IMG/VR virus record: IMGVR_UViG_3300049259_000056
Coordinates: 1-37,418 of that record
Origin: a virus
Direction: 5' to 3' (one strand)
DNA length: 37,418 bases
Below the pieces are notes generated by a model that ran no database searches, was not told the origin of the DNA, and saw only the letters and a program-made list of their open reading frames with translations. Of this stretch, positions 8,007 to 16,602 are shown one piece after another (position 1 is the first letter of the stretch; each line of letters starts with the position of its first letter). The translations under genes were made by a program, and so were the position numbers.

Positions 8007-8969
8007 TTAGAAAGCGTCGAGATAGCGCATGGCACCGGGGCGGCGCACTTCGACGCCACCGAAGCGGAACAGCCCCGGAACGTCGAACACGAACGGCGAG
8101 CGTTGCCAGATGCCGAAGAAGCGGTGGGGCATCGGAAGGTGCATCTTCACGACCTGCGGGTCCTTCCGGTAAAACACGGCACGATTGACGCTGCCTGCTC
8201 CCGCCGTTTCGAGACCACGCACGCCCCGGATCGTCATCGGGCGACCGGTGCGCAAAGTGTACATGTTCTTCTGCATGATCCAATCGAGGAGGGTCATGGT
8301 CGTGTTCGGAAGCTGAATTTCCGAAAGATAGGTCAACGTGTCGATCGGGAAGAGTGCGGTGTCGGCCATCTCCAACTGCAAGGAGGTCGTGTAGATGTTG
8401 GAAAGCGCCGAGTTGAAGTCCCGCATGATCTGTTGCGGGGTCTTCGCGGTGAAGGAGCGGGAGGAGCCGGTACCATCATTTGGAACGGTGATGACGGAAA
8501 CGCCCGCCGCATTGAAGATGCCGGTCCATCCCTTGACGGAGTCGCCCGCGATACCACGGGTGTCAAGGAACTCCTCCGACGCGCGCCGTGCCGCTTCCGC
8601 CTTCTCGTTGGGCAGATTGATACCCATCGACATGGCGTACTGCACTTCCTGCATGTCGTAGCGATAGCCGACCGCGGCCATCTCGATACCCTGCTCGAAG
8701 CGTTCCTTGGTCAGGTCGGCCATCGGGATATCGTTTGCGCGGATATCGAACCAATCCGCCCTGCCGGTGACGTCCATCGAGTAGAACGTGACCGATTTGG
8801 TCCATTCCGGTGCCGATGTATCGACCGGCACCAATTCGCGGAACTGCACGTCCGGATAGATGATCCGGTAGACCTGCGCTTCCACTACAGTCAGCTGTGA
8901 CTGCACGAAGGCAAGCGCGGCTTGCTGCGCGTCTGCCATCGAGGGGTAGTAACCGTTTGCGAAGTACAT
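8007..8969 (-). CDS. Major capsid protein, DUF2184 family
   Basis: I start the gene at the ATG at 8969, preceded by AGAGG. This gives 320 residues, the normal length for the family; the open frame upstream to 9338 is Ser/Arg/Pro-rich junk and overlaps the cement gene. The protein begins YFANGYYPSMADAQQAALAF. It carries FRELVPVDTSAPEWTKSVTF, DIPMADLTKERFEQGIEMA and DWIMQKNMYTLRTGRP, typical of DUF2184 HK97-fold capsid proteins, which bear no cleaved delta domain in the coding sequence. Gene order protease/scaffold - cement - capsid is standard for this head type. A 70-nt spacer separates it from the cement gene, allowing separate expression. Confidence 0.88.
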   Translation of the reverse strand: MYFANGYYPSMADAQQAALAFVQSQLTVVEAQVYRIIYPDVQFRELVPVDTSAPEWTKSVTFYSMDVTGRADWFDIRANDIPMADLTKERFEQGIEMAAVGYRYDMQEVQYAMSMGINLPNEKAEAARRASEEFLDTRGIAGDSVKGWTGIFNAAGVSVITVPNDGTGSSRSFTAKTPQQIMRDFNSALSNIYTTSLQLEMADTALFPIDTLTYLSEIQLPNTTMTLLDWIMQKNMYTLRTGRPMTIRGVRGLETAGAGSVNRAVFYRKDPQVVKMHLPMPHRFFGIWQRSPFVFDVPGLFRFGGVEVRRPGAMRYLDAF

Positions 8970-9039
8970 GATCAAGCCTCTTTCATTTGCTTGTTCGAGG
9001 GGTGAGGGGTAGCGATATCCAGCGGGAGGAGGAAGCTCC

Positions 9040-9792
9040 TTACTTCTGGATACCCAGATTGACGATTGCGAGGGCCTGATCAACGGCCGACGTTTGCCAC
9101 CGCGCTCCGGGGATCGGGCCTTGCGTCGCGGCAGTGAGCGCGAGAAGGAAGGTATCCCCGACCACGAAGTCGGTGGCGCCGTCGGCGATCGTGAAATTGA
9201 CCGGACCAGCGAAAGCAACGCCGACGTTGCCCTCACCGACTTCATCGCCCTGCGGATCAAGCACAATGAACCGCCCGGCATTCGCAGCGGCCGCGACGAA
9301 GCGCACCGTGTAAACGCCAGCGACATGATTGGCGCCATAGGCGGGGGTGCCCCGCGTCAGCACGCCATTGCCGGTCCCGGAGAACGTCGGGGCGGCGACC
9401 GAGATGGCACCTTCGGAATTTGCGAAGAGCCCGGTCGTCGCATCGAAGTAGACCAAATCTTCCGCCGCGACCGCGCCGCCGGAGTTGTTCAGCACGACGA
9501 TCGGGCCGCGCGTCTTGACGCCGATATTCTCGCGGTATTGGTAGTAATCGGCGACCGGGATCGCAGGCGTCGGAACCCGGAACTGGTCCATGATCGAGAT
9601 GCCACGGAATTTTGTTCCGCCAAGGACCACGCCCTTGTCGTTGACGCCTTGCGAGACCGCACGGCCGAAAGGAACGCCGCCGACCGTCTCGACGATGCCG
9701 GTGACGTTCTCATACCCCGCCATATGCGGTTCGAAACCCGGACCGGGCCACTGCTTGTGGTATTGGGTATAGGTGGTCTGTACTGCGGGCAT
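9040..9792 (-). CDS. Capsid cement/decoration protein
   Basis: The 250-residue protein has an N-terminal part found in phage structural cement proteins (GFEPHMAGYENVTGIVETVG, GVPFGRAVSQGVNDKGVVLG). After it comes a repeat-type beta domain with VAGVYTVRFVAAAANAGRF, IVLDPQGDEVGEGNVGVAF and NFTIADGATDFVVGDTFLL, a module common in trimeric head decoration proteins. It would bind the outer capsid surface and stabilise the expanded head. AAAGGAG precedes the ATG. It stands directly upstream of the capsid gene in transcription order. Confidence 0.83.
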   Translation of the reverse strand: MPAVQTTYTQYHKQWPGPGFEPHMAGYENVTGIVETVGGVPFGRAVSQGVNDKGVVLGGTKFRGISIMDQFRVPTPAIPVADYYQYRENIGVKTRGPIVVLNNSGGAVAAEDLVYFDATTGLFANSEGAISVAAPTFSGTGNGVLTRGTPAYGANHVAGVYTVRFVAAAANAGRFIVLDPQGDEVGEGNVGVAFAGPVNFTIADGATDFVVGDTFLLALTAATQGPIPGARWQTSAVDQALAIVNLGIQK

Positions 9793-9867
9793 TAGCCTGC
9801 TCCTTTGTTTGCCTTCAAGAAAACGGTGGACGTGGTAGTGACGAAGCTCGCGCTTGCGCGAACTGTA

Positions 9868-10578
9868 TTACTGCGGCTGACCCTGACCGCGGCGGAAGGC
9901 GTCGATGTTGGAGTCGATCCACGCCTGCCCCCGCCAACCGTTCTCGGTCCGCCAGTTGCCTTCCGCGTAGGCGCGGTCGCCGTCGTTCATGTTCGCGGAG
10001 CTAGGAGCGGGCTGGCTCCATTGCTGCCGAGCATCGTACACAGAGTTGCCGGGACGAGGAGAAGTGCGCGCCGCTCCCGGTTTGATATCCTTCGTGATTG
10101 TCACGAAACTGGTCTCGACCTGCGGGTCGGTCCAATCCTTCGCGTCATCGCCCATCTTTGCCATGACGACCTGCTTGCGAATATCGGCGATGTCGCGGCC
10201 GTCGACCACGAGGGGCTTGCCCTGCGGCATCGCCTGCTGTGCGACGCTGATCGTATCCGCATAGTCCTTCGCCATCGCACTGAGCTTCGCCGGCGTGACC
10301 TTCGCATCCTCGACCTGCTTCTTGAGCGTCGCGTTCTCGGCAGTCAGCTTGTCGACGGTCTGCTTGGTCTCGGTCGCTACCTTCGCGGCGTCCGTTTGCA
10401 ACGTCTCGATCTTCGCCGCCGATGCCTTGAGGTCGGTCGTCAAATTCGTGATCTTCGCTTCGCGATCAGCGACCGCCTTGTTGATGATTGACTGCGTCTG
10501 TGCATCGGGCACGGAAACCGTCAAGCCGTCGACCACCATTTGCATGAGGGAAGGACGGGGATTGTTATCGCCTGCCAT
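9868..10578 (-). CDS. Nested in-frame scaffold protein (internal start within DUF2213 gene)
   Basis: The ATG at 10578, codon 202 of the protease gene, is preceded by AGGAG with 8 nt spacing (10587-10591 on the plus strand is CTCCT). It falls exactly at the end of the acidic linker, where the coiled-coil scaffold begins. A separate 236-residue product starting MAGDNNPRPSLMQMVVDG is therefore expected. This is the layout of lambda C/Nu3, in which the scaffold is made in excess from an internal start. The start site is seen; expression is inferred. Confidence 0.6.
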   Translation of the reverse strand: MAGDNNPRPSLMQMVVDGLTVSVPDAQTQSIINKAVADREAKITNLTTDLKASAAKIETLQTDAAKVATETKQTVDKLTAENATLKKQVEDAKVTPAKLSAMAKDYADTISVAQQAMPQGKPLVVDGRDIADIRKQVVMAKMGDDAKDWTDPQVETSFVTITKDIKPGAARTSPRPGNSVYDARQQWSQPAPSSANMNDGDRAYAEGNWRTENGWRGQAWIDSNIDAFRRGQGQPQ

Positions 10579-11181
10579 ATCATCGTCTCCTGTGTTGTCA
10601 TCATCATCGTCAACGTCGCCGTGATCAATTGCAAGCTCCGGGCCTCCACGGGCGACGTCGACGACAGCGATGTGGTTGACCCGGATGTTCTTTTGGATGC
10701 AATCGAATATTTCCCCCGCTGGCGTTTTACCGGGGGTCCAGTCAAGCTCGCACCCATAGCCGACCGAAAACTGTTTCTTGCCCGCCTGCATATCGTTGAC
10801 TGCGGGAGCATCGCACACCATGAGAGGCAGGCGGATGAATTCGCCATCGCGGGCAACCTCTCCTCCCGCTCCTCCGACGGCATCCTTCTTCCAGCTTTTC
10901 GCAGTCACATGGCTTCGCGGATGATCATTGGTGATCGGGCGGTATGGAAACGTCGCCATCGAGTCCTTAGAAAATACTTCCGCCTCCGGGCGGAATACCT
11001 TCACCCGCTGACCGGCTTCGGTATGTTCATGATCGGGATCGACCTCGTCGGCTCCGTAAATCTGAATACCGATGCGAGCGACTCGAGGATTGGCCACGAG
11101 GAAGCCGGTCGTTCGATCGATATGCCAATCACGCGGGTCCATATCGCGCAAGGCGTAAGTGTCAAAGAGTTCGAGCACCAT
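9868..11181 (-). CDS. DUF2213 prohead protease-scaffold fusion
   Basis: The 437-residue protein has an N-terminal DUF2213 domain (about 1-185): RTTGFLVANPRVARIGIQIY, YRPITNDHPRSHVTAKSW, QFSVGYGCELDWTPGK and NHIAVVDVARGG. This family is considered a phage prohead protease. An acidic linker (about 191-201) leads to a long helical Lys/Ala/Thr-rich region (about 230-310) with coiled-coil character, then a Gly/Gln/Arg-rich tail, as in internal scaffolds. A second, in-frame start lies at codon 202 (see the nested entry). AAGGAG precedes the ATG at 11181. It acts inside the procapsid, digesting itself and the scaffold before DNA packaging. Confidence 0.85.
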   Translation of the reverse strand: MVLELFDTYALRDMDPRDWHIDRTTGFLVANPRVARIGIQIYGADEVDPDHEHTEAGQRVKVFRPEAEVFSKDSMATFPYRPITNDHPRSHVTAKSWKKDAVGGAGGEVARDGEFIRLPLMVCDAPAVNDMQAGKKQFSVGYGCELDWTPGKTPAGEIFDCIQKNIRVNHIAVVDVARGGPELAIDHGDVDDDDDNTGDDDMAGDNNPRPSLMQMVVDGLTVSVPDAQTQSIINKAVADREAKITNLTTDLKASAAKIETLQTDAAKVATETKQTVDKLTAENATLKKQVEDAKVTPAKLSAMAKDYADTISVAQQAMPQGKPLVVDGRDIADIRKQVVMAKMGDDAKDWTDPQVETSFVTITKDIKPGAARTSPRPGNSVYDARQQWSQPAPSSANMNDGDRAYAEGNWRTENGWRGQAWIDSNIDAFRRGQGQPQ

Positions 11182-11196
11182 GGGAAGCTCCTTATC

Positions 11197-13395
11197 TCAG
11201 ACCGGGATTTTACAGATGGTGACGCCTTGGAAATCGATGTACGATTTATAAGGCCCCATGCAGAACGTTAGCTCGGTCGCGCCATTCGGCTTGAATGGCC
11301 GGAAGCAATCTTCCGGCATATTGGTTAGGCGCGTCATCGTCCACGTAGCACCATTATCCGCCGTGACGCCTTTCCATAGCTGGAAGATGCCGCGCGTTGC
11401 TCCGGGCACTCCTCCAATTCCGATCGTGCCATCGGTCTTGGTGGGGCGGGAGCAATAGATCGTATTGACGTCATCCGGATCAAGGCAAATGCCTCCGGAG
11501 TAATAATCCTGATTGGTCGGACCGGATGCACCATCGACCCCGGATACGTTCGGATAGATGGTGCCACCCGCGGTGCAAATCTCGTGATAAGCCCAAGCGG
11601 AGCCATCCCACTTCGCGTGATAATAACGATGATCATTGACGCGATTGGGGAAGATCGCGAATACCGCGGAAGGCTTTCCATCTCCTCCCGCCGCGACTTG
11701 ATGCACCCAACTCTCGACCGATGCCCCATCATATATTTTCGTAAGCGCCGTTGCAGGAGTGAGCGGGAGAGCGCCCATATCCGTGCCGTCGCTCTTGCAC
11801 CATTTATCCGTCGCGCCATCATAGTAAAAATGGTACGTCGAATTACCGACGACCTCATCCGGGTGCCCGTCATTGCAAATGAAGTCGATCCGGTTCGCCC
11901 CATTCTTGCAGAATTTGTTGTAGGGGCGGAGTCCGTTAAGCACGCGCTGCGAAGCCGCCCATGTTACGCCAGCATCCGCGCTCTTCGAGAAGCACATGGT
12001 GATCGGATTGGCTCCGACGACCGCCCGATGAAATGAGAAGAGCCCCGCGGTGATCTTCGCAAGATTGGCGTACGTATAGCTGGTCGCTCCTAACTGAGTG
12101 GCGATATTGGTTTCCGATCCCCATGTGATCACGCCCGCCGATATCGTGCCAAGCCGCTGGTAGTAATTATTATCGATCCCATGCCGGGAGTACTGCATAA
12201 TGCAATTATTGCTTCCTAGGTCTTCAAGGCCCGGGTTATCATGATCGTCCTTTTCCAAGCCGACGTGGGCAGTGTAGGAAATCCCATCGATCTTCCCGAC
12301 CGAAGGGGTACCTGCGGTATAATTCCCGACCCCTCCCGCAACAAGGTCACTGCCCAACTTGATCACGCGCGGATCATTATACCACGTCCATACCCCGGCA
12401 ACGATCGCTCCCGCGCGGCGCAAGGAAAGTTGTTGGCGACGCAATTGACTGACCGCCCTTGGGAAATAAGCAAAGCGGTAAATCGTGCCATCCTGCTTGT
12501 TAGCTCCCGCCCGATGCCCGATCATCAAGGAAACGTTGGTCACTGCTGCGGAGACGTTGCCGCTGACATCCGGGGAACCAACAAGCTCCCCATCCATATA
12601 GGTCATGCCATCATTGACCTTATAGACGTCAACCGAGCGGAAGCGGTAATTCTGTTGGAGCGCGGCACCAACCCCACTGACAACTTGCAATTGCGTCACG
12701 TTTGTACGCACGACGTCGAATGATCGGCGATTGCTGGCGTCAAGAGATAGCGCGCGGATCATATCCGTGTTGACGCCGGATTGCTGGAATGTGTAGAGAA
12801 ATGTCGATTGCGTCGTACCTGTCTTTATATATTCACAAACGTTCGTGCCTTCCGCATTATTGTAATTCGTGAAAGGCAGATTAGCGGCGGGGCCAAGCGT
12901 ATAGGTGCCATCCCCATTATCCGCTCCCGCACCGACCGCGGTAACGACTGCGGCAAAGCTCGCATACTCGTTCCCGTTGTAGTAAAATAGCCCGCGCTCG
13001 AAATCCAAATCGACCAACGCCTTGGTACCGTTCTCATCCCTGAATGGAAACACGCGATCGATTGCGACCGTAGCGGCGGATTGCAGGGATGAACCGAACC
13101 CCTGCCCATCATGATAATTAACGATGACCTTGAGAGGCCAACCAAGGTCGATGAATTGGCACGTATAAGTTGACGCCGTGGCTCCGGGGATATTGATCCC
13201 GTTCCGCGTCCATTGATAAGCGATATCACGTGCCGGGCCATTCGGATCATTATCGGGGAAGGAAGCAGTCAGCACTTCCCCGATCCGCGCTAATCCGCTA
13301 ATCGAGGGAGGAGAAGCTTGCCCGCGATCTAACGGGCCTCCTCCCCGATGGCGGAAGCCGATCGTCGGCTTTCCCTGCAAGCGCGGGACGAGCAT
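11197..13395 (-). CDS. Sialidase-like receptor-binding/tailspike protein with Ig-like and LamG-like domains
   Basis: The start at 13395 forms TAATG with the upstream stop, so I do not use the longer open frame. The product is 732 residues. Residues 30-112 are an Ig-like domain (IAYQWTRNGINIPGATASTY). About 113-330 looks like a concanavalin/LamG-like fold (FPFRDENGTKALVDLDFERG, YMDGELVGSP, IGHRAG). From 340 on is a beta-propeller-like region with Asp-box-type turns (SKSADAGVTWAAS, TADNGATWTMTRL) and repeated aromatic strands, as in BNR/sialidase-type proteins. It probably binds, and may cleave, a host surface glycan. No catalytic residues can be assigned by eye. It is coded among head genes, an unusual place for such a protein. 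Confidence 0.75.
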   Translation of the reverse strand: MLVPRLQGKPTIGFRHRGGGPLDRGQASPPSISGLARIGEVLTASFPDNDPNGPARDIAYQWTRNGINIPGATASTYTCQFIDLGWPLKVIVNYHDGQGFGSSLQSAATVAIDRVFPFRDENGTKALVDLDFERGLFYYNGNEYASFAAVVTAVGAGADNGDGTYTLGPAANLPFTNYNNAEGTNVCEYIKTGTTQSTFLYTFQQSGVNTDMIRALSLDASNRRSFDVVRTNVTQLQVVSGVGAALQQNYRFRSVDVYKVNDGMTYMDGELVGSPDVSGNVSAAVTNVSLMIGHRAGANKQDGTIYRFAYFPRAVSQLRRQQLSLRRAGAIVAGVWTWYNDPRVIKLGSDLVAGGVGNYTAGTPSVGKIDGISYTAHVGLEKDDHDNPGLEDLGSNNCIMQYSRHGIDNNYYQRLGTISAGVITWGSETNIATQLGATSYTYANLAKITAGLFSFHRAVVGANPITMCFSKSADAGVTWAASQRVLNGLRPYNKFCKNGANRIDFICNDGHPDEVVGNSTYHFYYDGATDKWCKSDGTDMGALPLTPATALTKIYDGASVESWVHQVAAGGDGKPSAVFAIFPNRVNDHRYYHAKWDGSAWAYHEICTAGGTIYPNVSGVDGASGPTNQDYYSGGICLDPDDVNTIYCSRPTKTDGTIGIGGVPGATRGIFQLWKGVTADNGATWTMTRLTNMPEDCFRPFKPNGATELTFCMGPYKSYIDFQGVTICKIPV

Positions 13396-13673
13396 TACGC
13401 CAAATCCCAACGAGCATAGACGTCGAGCGCGGCCGGAGTTTTGGCGCGGACGCCGAGTTGGTTCATATTCGTGATGCCGTATATATCGATCGTCTGTTGA
13501 TCGGGAAGCGGAAAGACCTCCCCGCTTCCTCCTTGCTGAATTTCGATCACCGCCCCGGATACATTGCTGATCAAGCAATGCGTCGCTTCGCGGGGAGCGA
13601 AGAGCGTAAAGCCCGCTCCGCTTGACGGCGACGTGGCCTTCATATTTCCGCTGATACTATTGGGGCTGACCAT
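13395..13673 (-). CDS. Small virion-type beta protein
   Basis: The 92-residue product starts at the ATG at 13673, with GGGAG upstream; the longer frame would overlap the MuF stop. It is beta-rich: GFTLFAPREATHCLISNVSG, IEIQQGGSGEVFPLPDQQ, VYARWDLA. Such small proteins occur with fibres and decoration proteins. Its stop overlaps the start of the sialidase-like gene as TAATG, so it may be a partner or assembly factor of that protein. Not recognised as a named family. Confidence 0.7.
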   Translation of the reverse strand: MVSPNSISGNMKATSPSSGAGFTLFAPREATHCLISNVSGAVIEIQQGGSGEVFPLPDQQTIDIYGITNMNQLGVRAKTPAALDVYARWDLA

Positions 13674-13675
13674 GC

Positions 13676-14671
13676 TTATCTCCCGGCTTGGAATGGAATG
13701 AATGCACAACGGCAATTGGGATGAGCGGGGATAAGGCTCCTCGCTTCATCGATCGTATAAGGACCGGCTTCCTCGATCCCTTCGCAGATAACGCAAACAT
13801 CGTCATCACCTGCGGTTAAGACGTTAACGAGATTGAGCTTCGATAGCTTGGCTTCGCGTCGCTCTATTCTCGTCTGCTCTTGCGCACCGGGTTTAGTCAA
13901 GAAGCGGCGCTGTACCGGTTTGCGCCTTCTGATCTTGACCGCGTCAAATGACGCGTGATCGTGGGAATGTTGCGGGGGTCGCGTCTCCGGAAGGATGCCA
14001 ACCCGGGCAACGCCACTGGCCTCATAGAGGTCCAGCTTTGCGGCGTTGAAAGCGCGGACGATATATGTAGACGCGAGCGCACGCAACCGCACCCTGCCTA
14101 TCTCGTCGATTTTGCCGACAATTGCTCGGTAAATACGTCTTTCCGAATAGCGGGCGACCAACCCCATTCCCATCTCGCGAGAGGCATTATGCACCATTGC
14201 GTCGGTCGCTCCTTGAAGCTCGATTTGAGCAAGCGCCACGATCGCGTCACAGTTATCGTGATGAATAAGCGTATCCTGATTATTGACTTCTTCGCGGGCT
14301 CGCGCCAAGCCAAGTTCATAAGCCGCGCGGATATACTTATCCAGCCAGTATCCATTACGATCGACAATGATGGATTGTGCCGCATCCGTAAACCATGCAT
14401 CGAAACCTTGAGCGGTCCGATAATTCGGCATCCCGAAGACCGGCTTGATCAGCGCCGCTTTACGCAAAGCCATCTTCAAGCGACGCAAGCGCTGCTCGAT
14501 ATCATTCCGGAAGGCGCGGCGGATCGAACCGGTGCGCGTCGGATCACGAGAAGGAGGAGGACGCATCGCGTCACGGGCTGGCATGACCGACGCGTCCCCC
14601 TCCTCCCGATCCGATCCACTAGCGGCGGGAGGAGAGATAACCCTAGTGGGACCGAATAGCGACATCAGCAT
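13676..14671 (-). CDS. Phage head morphogenesis protein, Mu gpF-like (MuF)
   Basis: The 331-residue protein is mostly helical. It has the MuF-type core (YSERRIYRAIVGKIDEIGRV, RALASTYIVRAFNAAKLD, ASGVARVGILPETRPPQ) and ends with CVIC, GPYTIDEAR and PAHPNCRC (about 293-322), the metal-binding-like motif of the family. These minor head proteins bind the portal and are packaged inside the capsid. Its ATG overlaps the portal stop region (TGCTGATG), reproducing the portal-MuF pair of Mu/SPP1-type phages. The first 50 residues are a Pro/Arg/Ser-rich disordered arm. Confidence 0.85.
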   Translation of the reverse strand: MLMSLFGPTRVISPPAASGSDREEGDASVMPARDAMRPPPSRDPTRTGSIRRAFRNDIEQRLRRLKMALRKAALIKPVFGMPNYRTAQGFDAWFTDAAQSIIVDRNGYWLDKYIRAAYELGLARAREEVNNQDTLIHHDNCDAIVALAQIELQGATDAMVHNASREMGMGLVARYSERRIYRAIVGKIDEIGRVRLRALASTYIVRAFNAAKLDLYEASGVARVGILPETRPPQHSHDHASFDAVKIRRRKPVQRRFLTKPGAQEQTRIERREAKLSKLNLVNVLTAGDDDVCVICEGIEEAGPYTIDEARSLIPAHPNCRCAFIPFQAGR

Positions 14672-16602
14672 GTATCATCCTCGTCGTCATCGTCGGGAGG
14701 ATCATTCGGATCATAAGACTTGCTGATGGCCTCGAACATTTCCGGACCGAACCGAAGCTCCCCGCGGTAAGGATCAATATTGCGGATATCGATGCTGACG
14801 CCATTTGCGATGGTCAGATGTGGCTGGTATTCCGCGTAATCATGCGAAGCACCTTGAGCACACATGCTCTCGTGTCGATATTGCAGACGATTGGATGCGA
14901 AACTTAGAACGATCGCCCCCTCTCCGAATTTTTCCATAACGCGGGGGCCACCGGCAGGAACGACAAGGTCGGCATCTCCTCCCCAATCGTCACTTCCAAG
15001 CGACATCCAATTGACCGGTTCCCGCGAATAGATAATGGTGACACGCATATCAGTAAGAACGCTAGCGGCGGGGAAGCCTTGAGCAATCGCCCACTCCCTG
15101 ACCTTAGAAGCCGATGCCGCGGTTAGATCGCGATGAACATAGAGCGGGGATGGCAGGCTATCCCCGATCCGAACGCTATCTCCGCTTCTCCGGGGAGCGG
15201 GGAGGGCCTTCCTAGCGGGCGGGAGGGCCTTTTGCTGCGAGTTCGAGGGGCCTAGGAGCTTCTGAGCGGCAAGCAAGGCAGGATCGACCTCAGGCTCATC
15301 CGGCTCCGCTCCGAACTCGTCTATCGCATCTTCGAAACCGGGATAGGTGCCATCCTCGATCAATTGGTTCTGTCGCCCTTGGCGTAATGCATCCTCATTG
15401 AAGAGCATACTGTTTACGTCAATCTGGAATGTCTGAGCTTTGGAGTAAGCAGTCGTCGCCTTCTCCGCTTCCGTCGCCTGCCAAAGGGGACGCCAGTTAT
15501 AATGGATGCCGTCCGGCATCGTGCCCAAGGTCGAGCGGATGACGATTTCATCAAGCGGAGAAATCGTCGGCGTCACTTCATTGGTCTGCTTCGAACGGCA
15601 GCTATCGTAATAATTCCGGATATCGCTTTCGCCCGTCGCGCTCAATCCTTTTGGTGACTGCGAGAGGAAGCGGGTTGACGGAACGTCGACCGCGGCACAT
15701 GCGATCAAAAGGTAGACCTGCAATACATCCGGCATCCCCTGAAATTCGACTTGGATGCGCTGCCACTCCTCTTCCTTATCAAGGAGGAGCGCGTTAATCA
15801 CAGACTTCGCGGTGTTCGCATAAGTGAAGCGTTCGGTCAGCCGCTTTTGACCTTCTTCTGTCGATACCGCCTCCGTAAGATCGGGCACCTTGATGATATC
15901 GACCTTTGCCTCACTGATCATGTGCGCGATGTTCGCGCTCACAAGACCAGCGCCCTTCACTGCATCATCGATTACTTGCAGGATCGGATCGGACCAAGCC
16001 TCGTTGAATTCGACCGCATTCAGCCTTTCCGCTCCATAGAAGGGAATGACGCGGGAGGGGTGAAATCGCACGCCTTGCTGAAAAGGAGTCGTAGCCGCGC
16101 CGATGTAGCGCTGCTCATAATATTCCGGGCGACCATACCATTCGCTTGCCACATCCTGAACGATCGTGCCGGTCGCCAATTGATTACGCGAGACCGGATG
16201 AAGGAATTTCAAACTATCCTTCTTGACCTTCTTCAAATTGAGCGGGAGGGTCATATCCTCCTCGTCATCGGTCCCCATCATGAGAGCGCCCCCGCCGATA
16301 AAGCGGCCGAGCTTCATCGCGCGTCGCATCTTCGATTGTACCTTGATCAGCTTCTCAGTCTCCTCAAGGGCAGTAATATCTTTCTTATCCGCCTGCCATG
16401 AGCGCCACTCACGCGTCGCATCATCGGCGGGAATATCAATGGCCTTCCGCACTATCCAATCGGAGCGGTAAGCGGCATCGATCTGTGCGTAAGTCAATGA
16501 GCGGATAACGTAACTGGTCGAGACGGCTCCTTTATCTCGCCCTCCCATACCAATGGATGAAAGTAAATTCTGAAATCCATCTTTGAAAAGTGAGGTCAGC
16601 AT
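14665..16602 (-). CDS. Portal protein (DUF1073) with C-terminal Acb1-like 2H phosphoesterase domain
   Basis: I use the ATG at 16602 (AGGA upstream, overlapping the previous stop), giving 645 residues. About 1-430 is a DUF1073 portal: SLTYAQIDAAYRSDWIVRKA, FIGGGALMMGTDDEED, YYEQRYIGA, AAVDVPSTRFLSQSPKGLSA, GESDIRNYYD. After a Pro/Ala linker, about 485-625 resembles the anti-CBASS Acb1/2H phosphoesterase fold. The second HxT motif is intact (HLT at 595-597, in DYAEYQPHLTIANG). The first is RVT (520-522, in TDMRVTIIYSREPVNW), so the expected catalytic His is Arg. The codon is CGT, one transition away from CAT. The end is an acidic tail (NDPPDDDDEDDTC). The portal role is secure; a working nuclease activity is doubtful. 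Confidence 0.88.
   Translation of the reverse strand: MLTSLFKDGFQNLLSSIGMGGRDKGAVSTSYVIRSLTYAQIDAAYRSDWIVRKAIDIPADDATREWRSWQADKKDITALEETEKLIKVQSKMRRAMKLGRFIGGGALMMGTDDEEDMTLPLNLKKVKKDSLKFLHPVSRNQLATGTIVQDVASEWYGRPEYYEQRYIGAATTPFQQGVRFHPSRVIPFYGAERLNAVEFNEAWSDPILQVIDDAVKGAGLVSANIAHMISEAKVDIIKVPDLTEAVSTEEGQKRLTERFTYANTAKSVINALLLDKEEEWQRIQVEFQGMPDVLQVYLLIACAAVDVPSTRFLSQSPKGLSATGESDIRNYYDSCRSKQTNEVTPTISPLDEIVIRSTLGTMPDGIHYNWRPLWQATEAEKATTAYSKAQTFQIDVNSMLFNEDALRQGRQNQLIEDGTYPGFEDAIDEFGAEPDEPEVDPALLAAQKLLGPSNSQQKALPPARKALPAPRRSGDSVRIGDSLPSPLYVHRDLTAASASKVREWAIAQGFPAASVLTDMRVTIIYSREPVNWMSLGSDDWGGDADLVVPAGGPRVMEKFGEGAIVLSFASNRLQYRHESMCAQGASHDYAEYQPHLTIANGVSIDIRNIDPYRGELRFGPEMFEAISKSYDPNDPPDDDDEDDTC

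Noticed and set aside
8970-9338. N-terminal extension of the capsid gene
   Set aside because: It is Ser/Arg/Pro-rich, overlaps the cement gene, and the family-length protein begins at the ATG at 8969 with a ribosome site.
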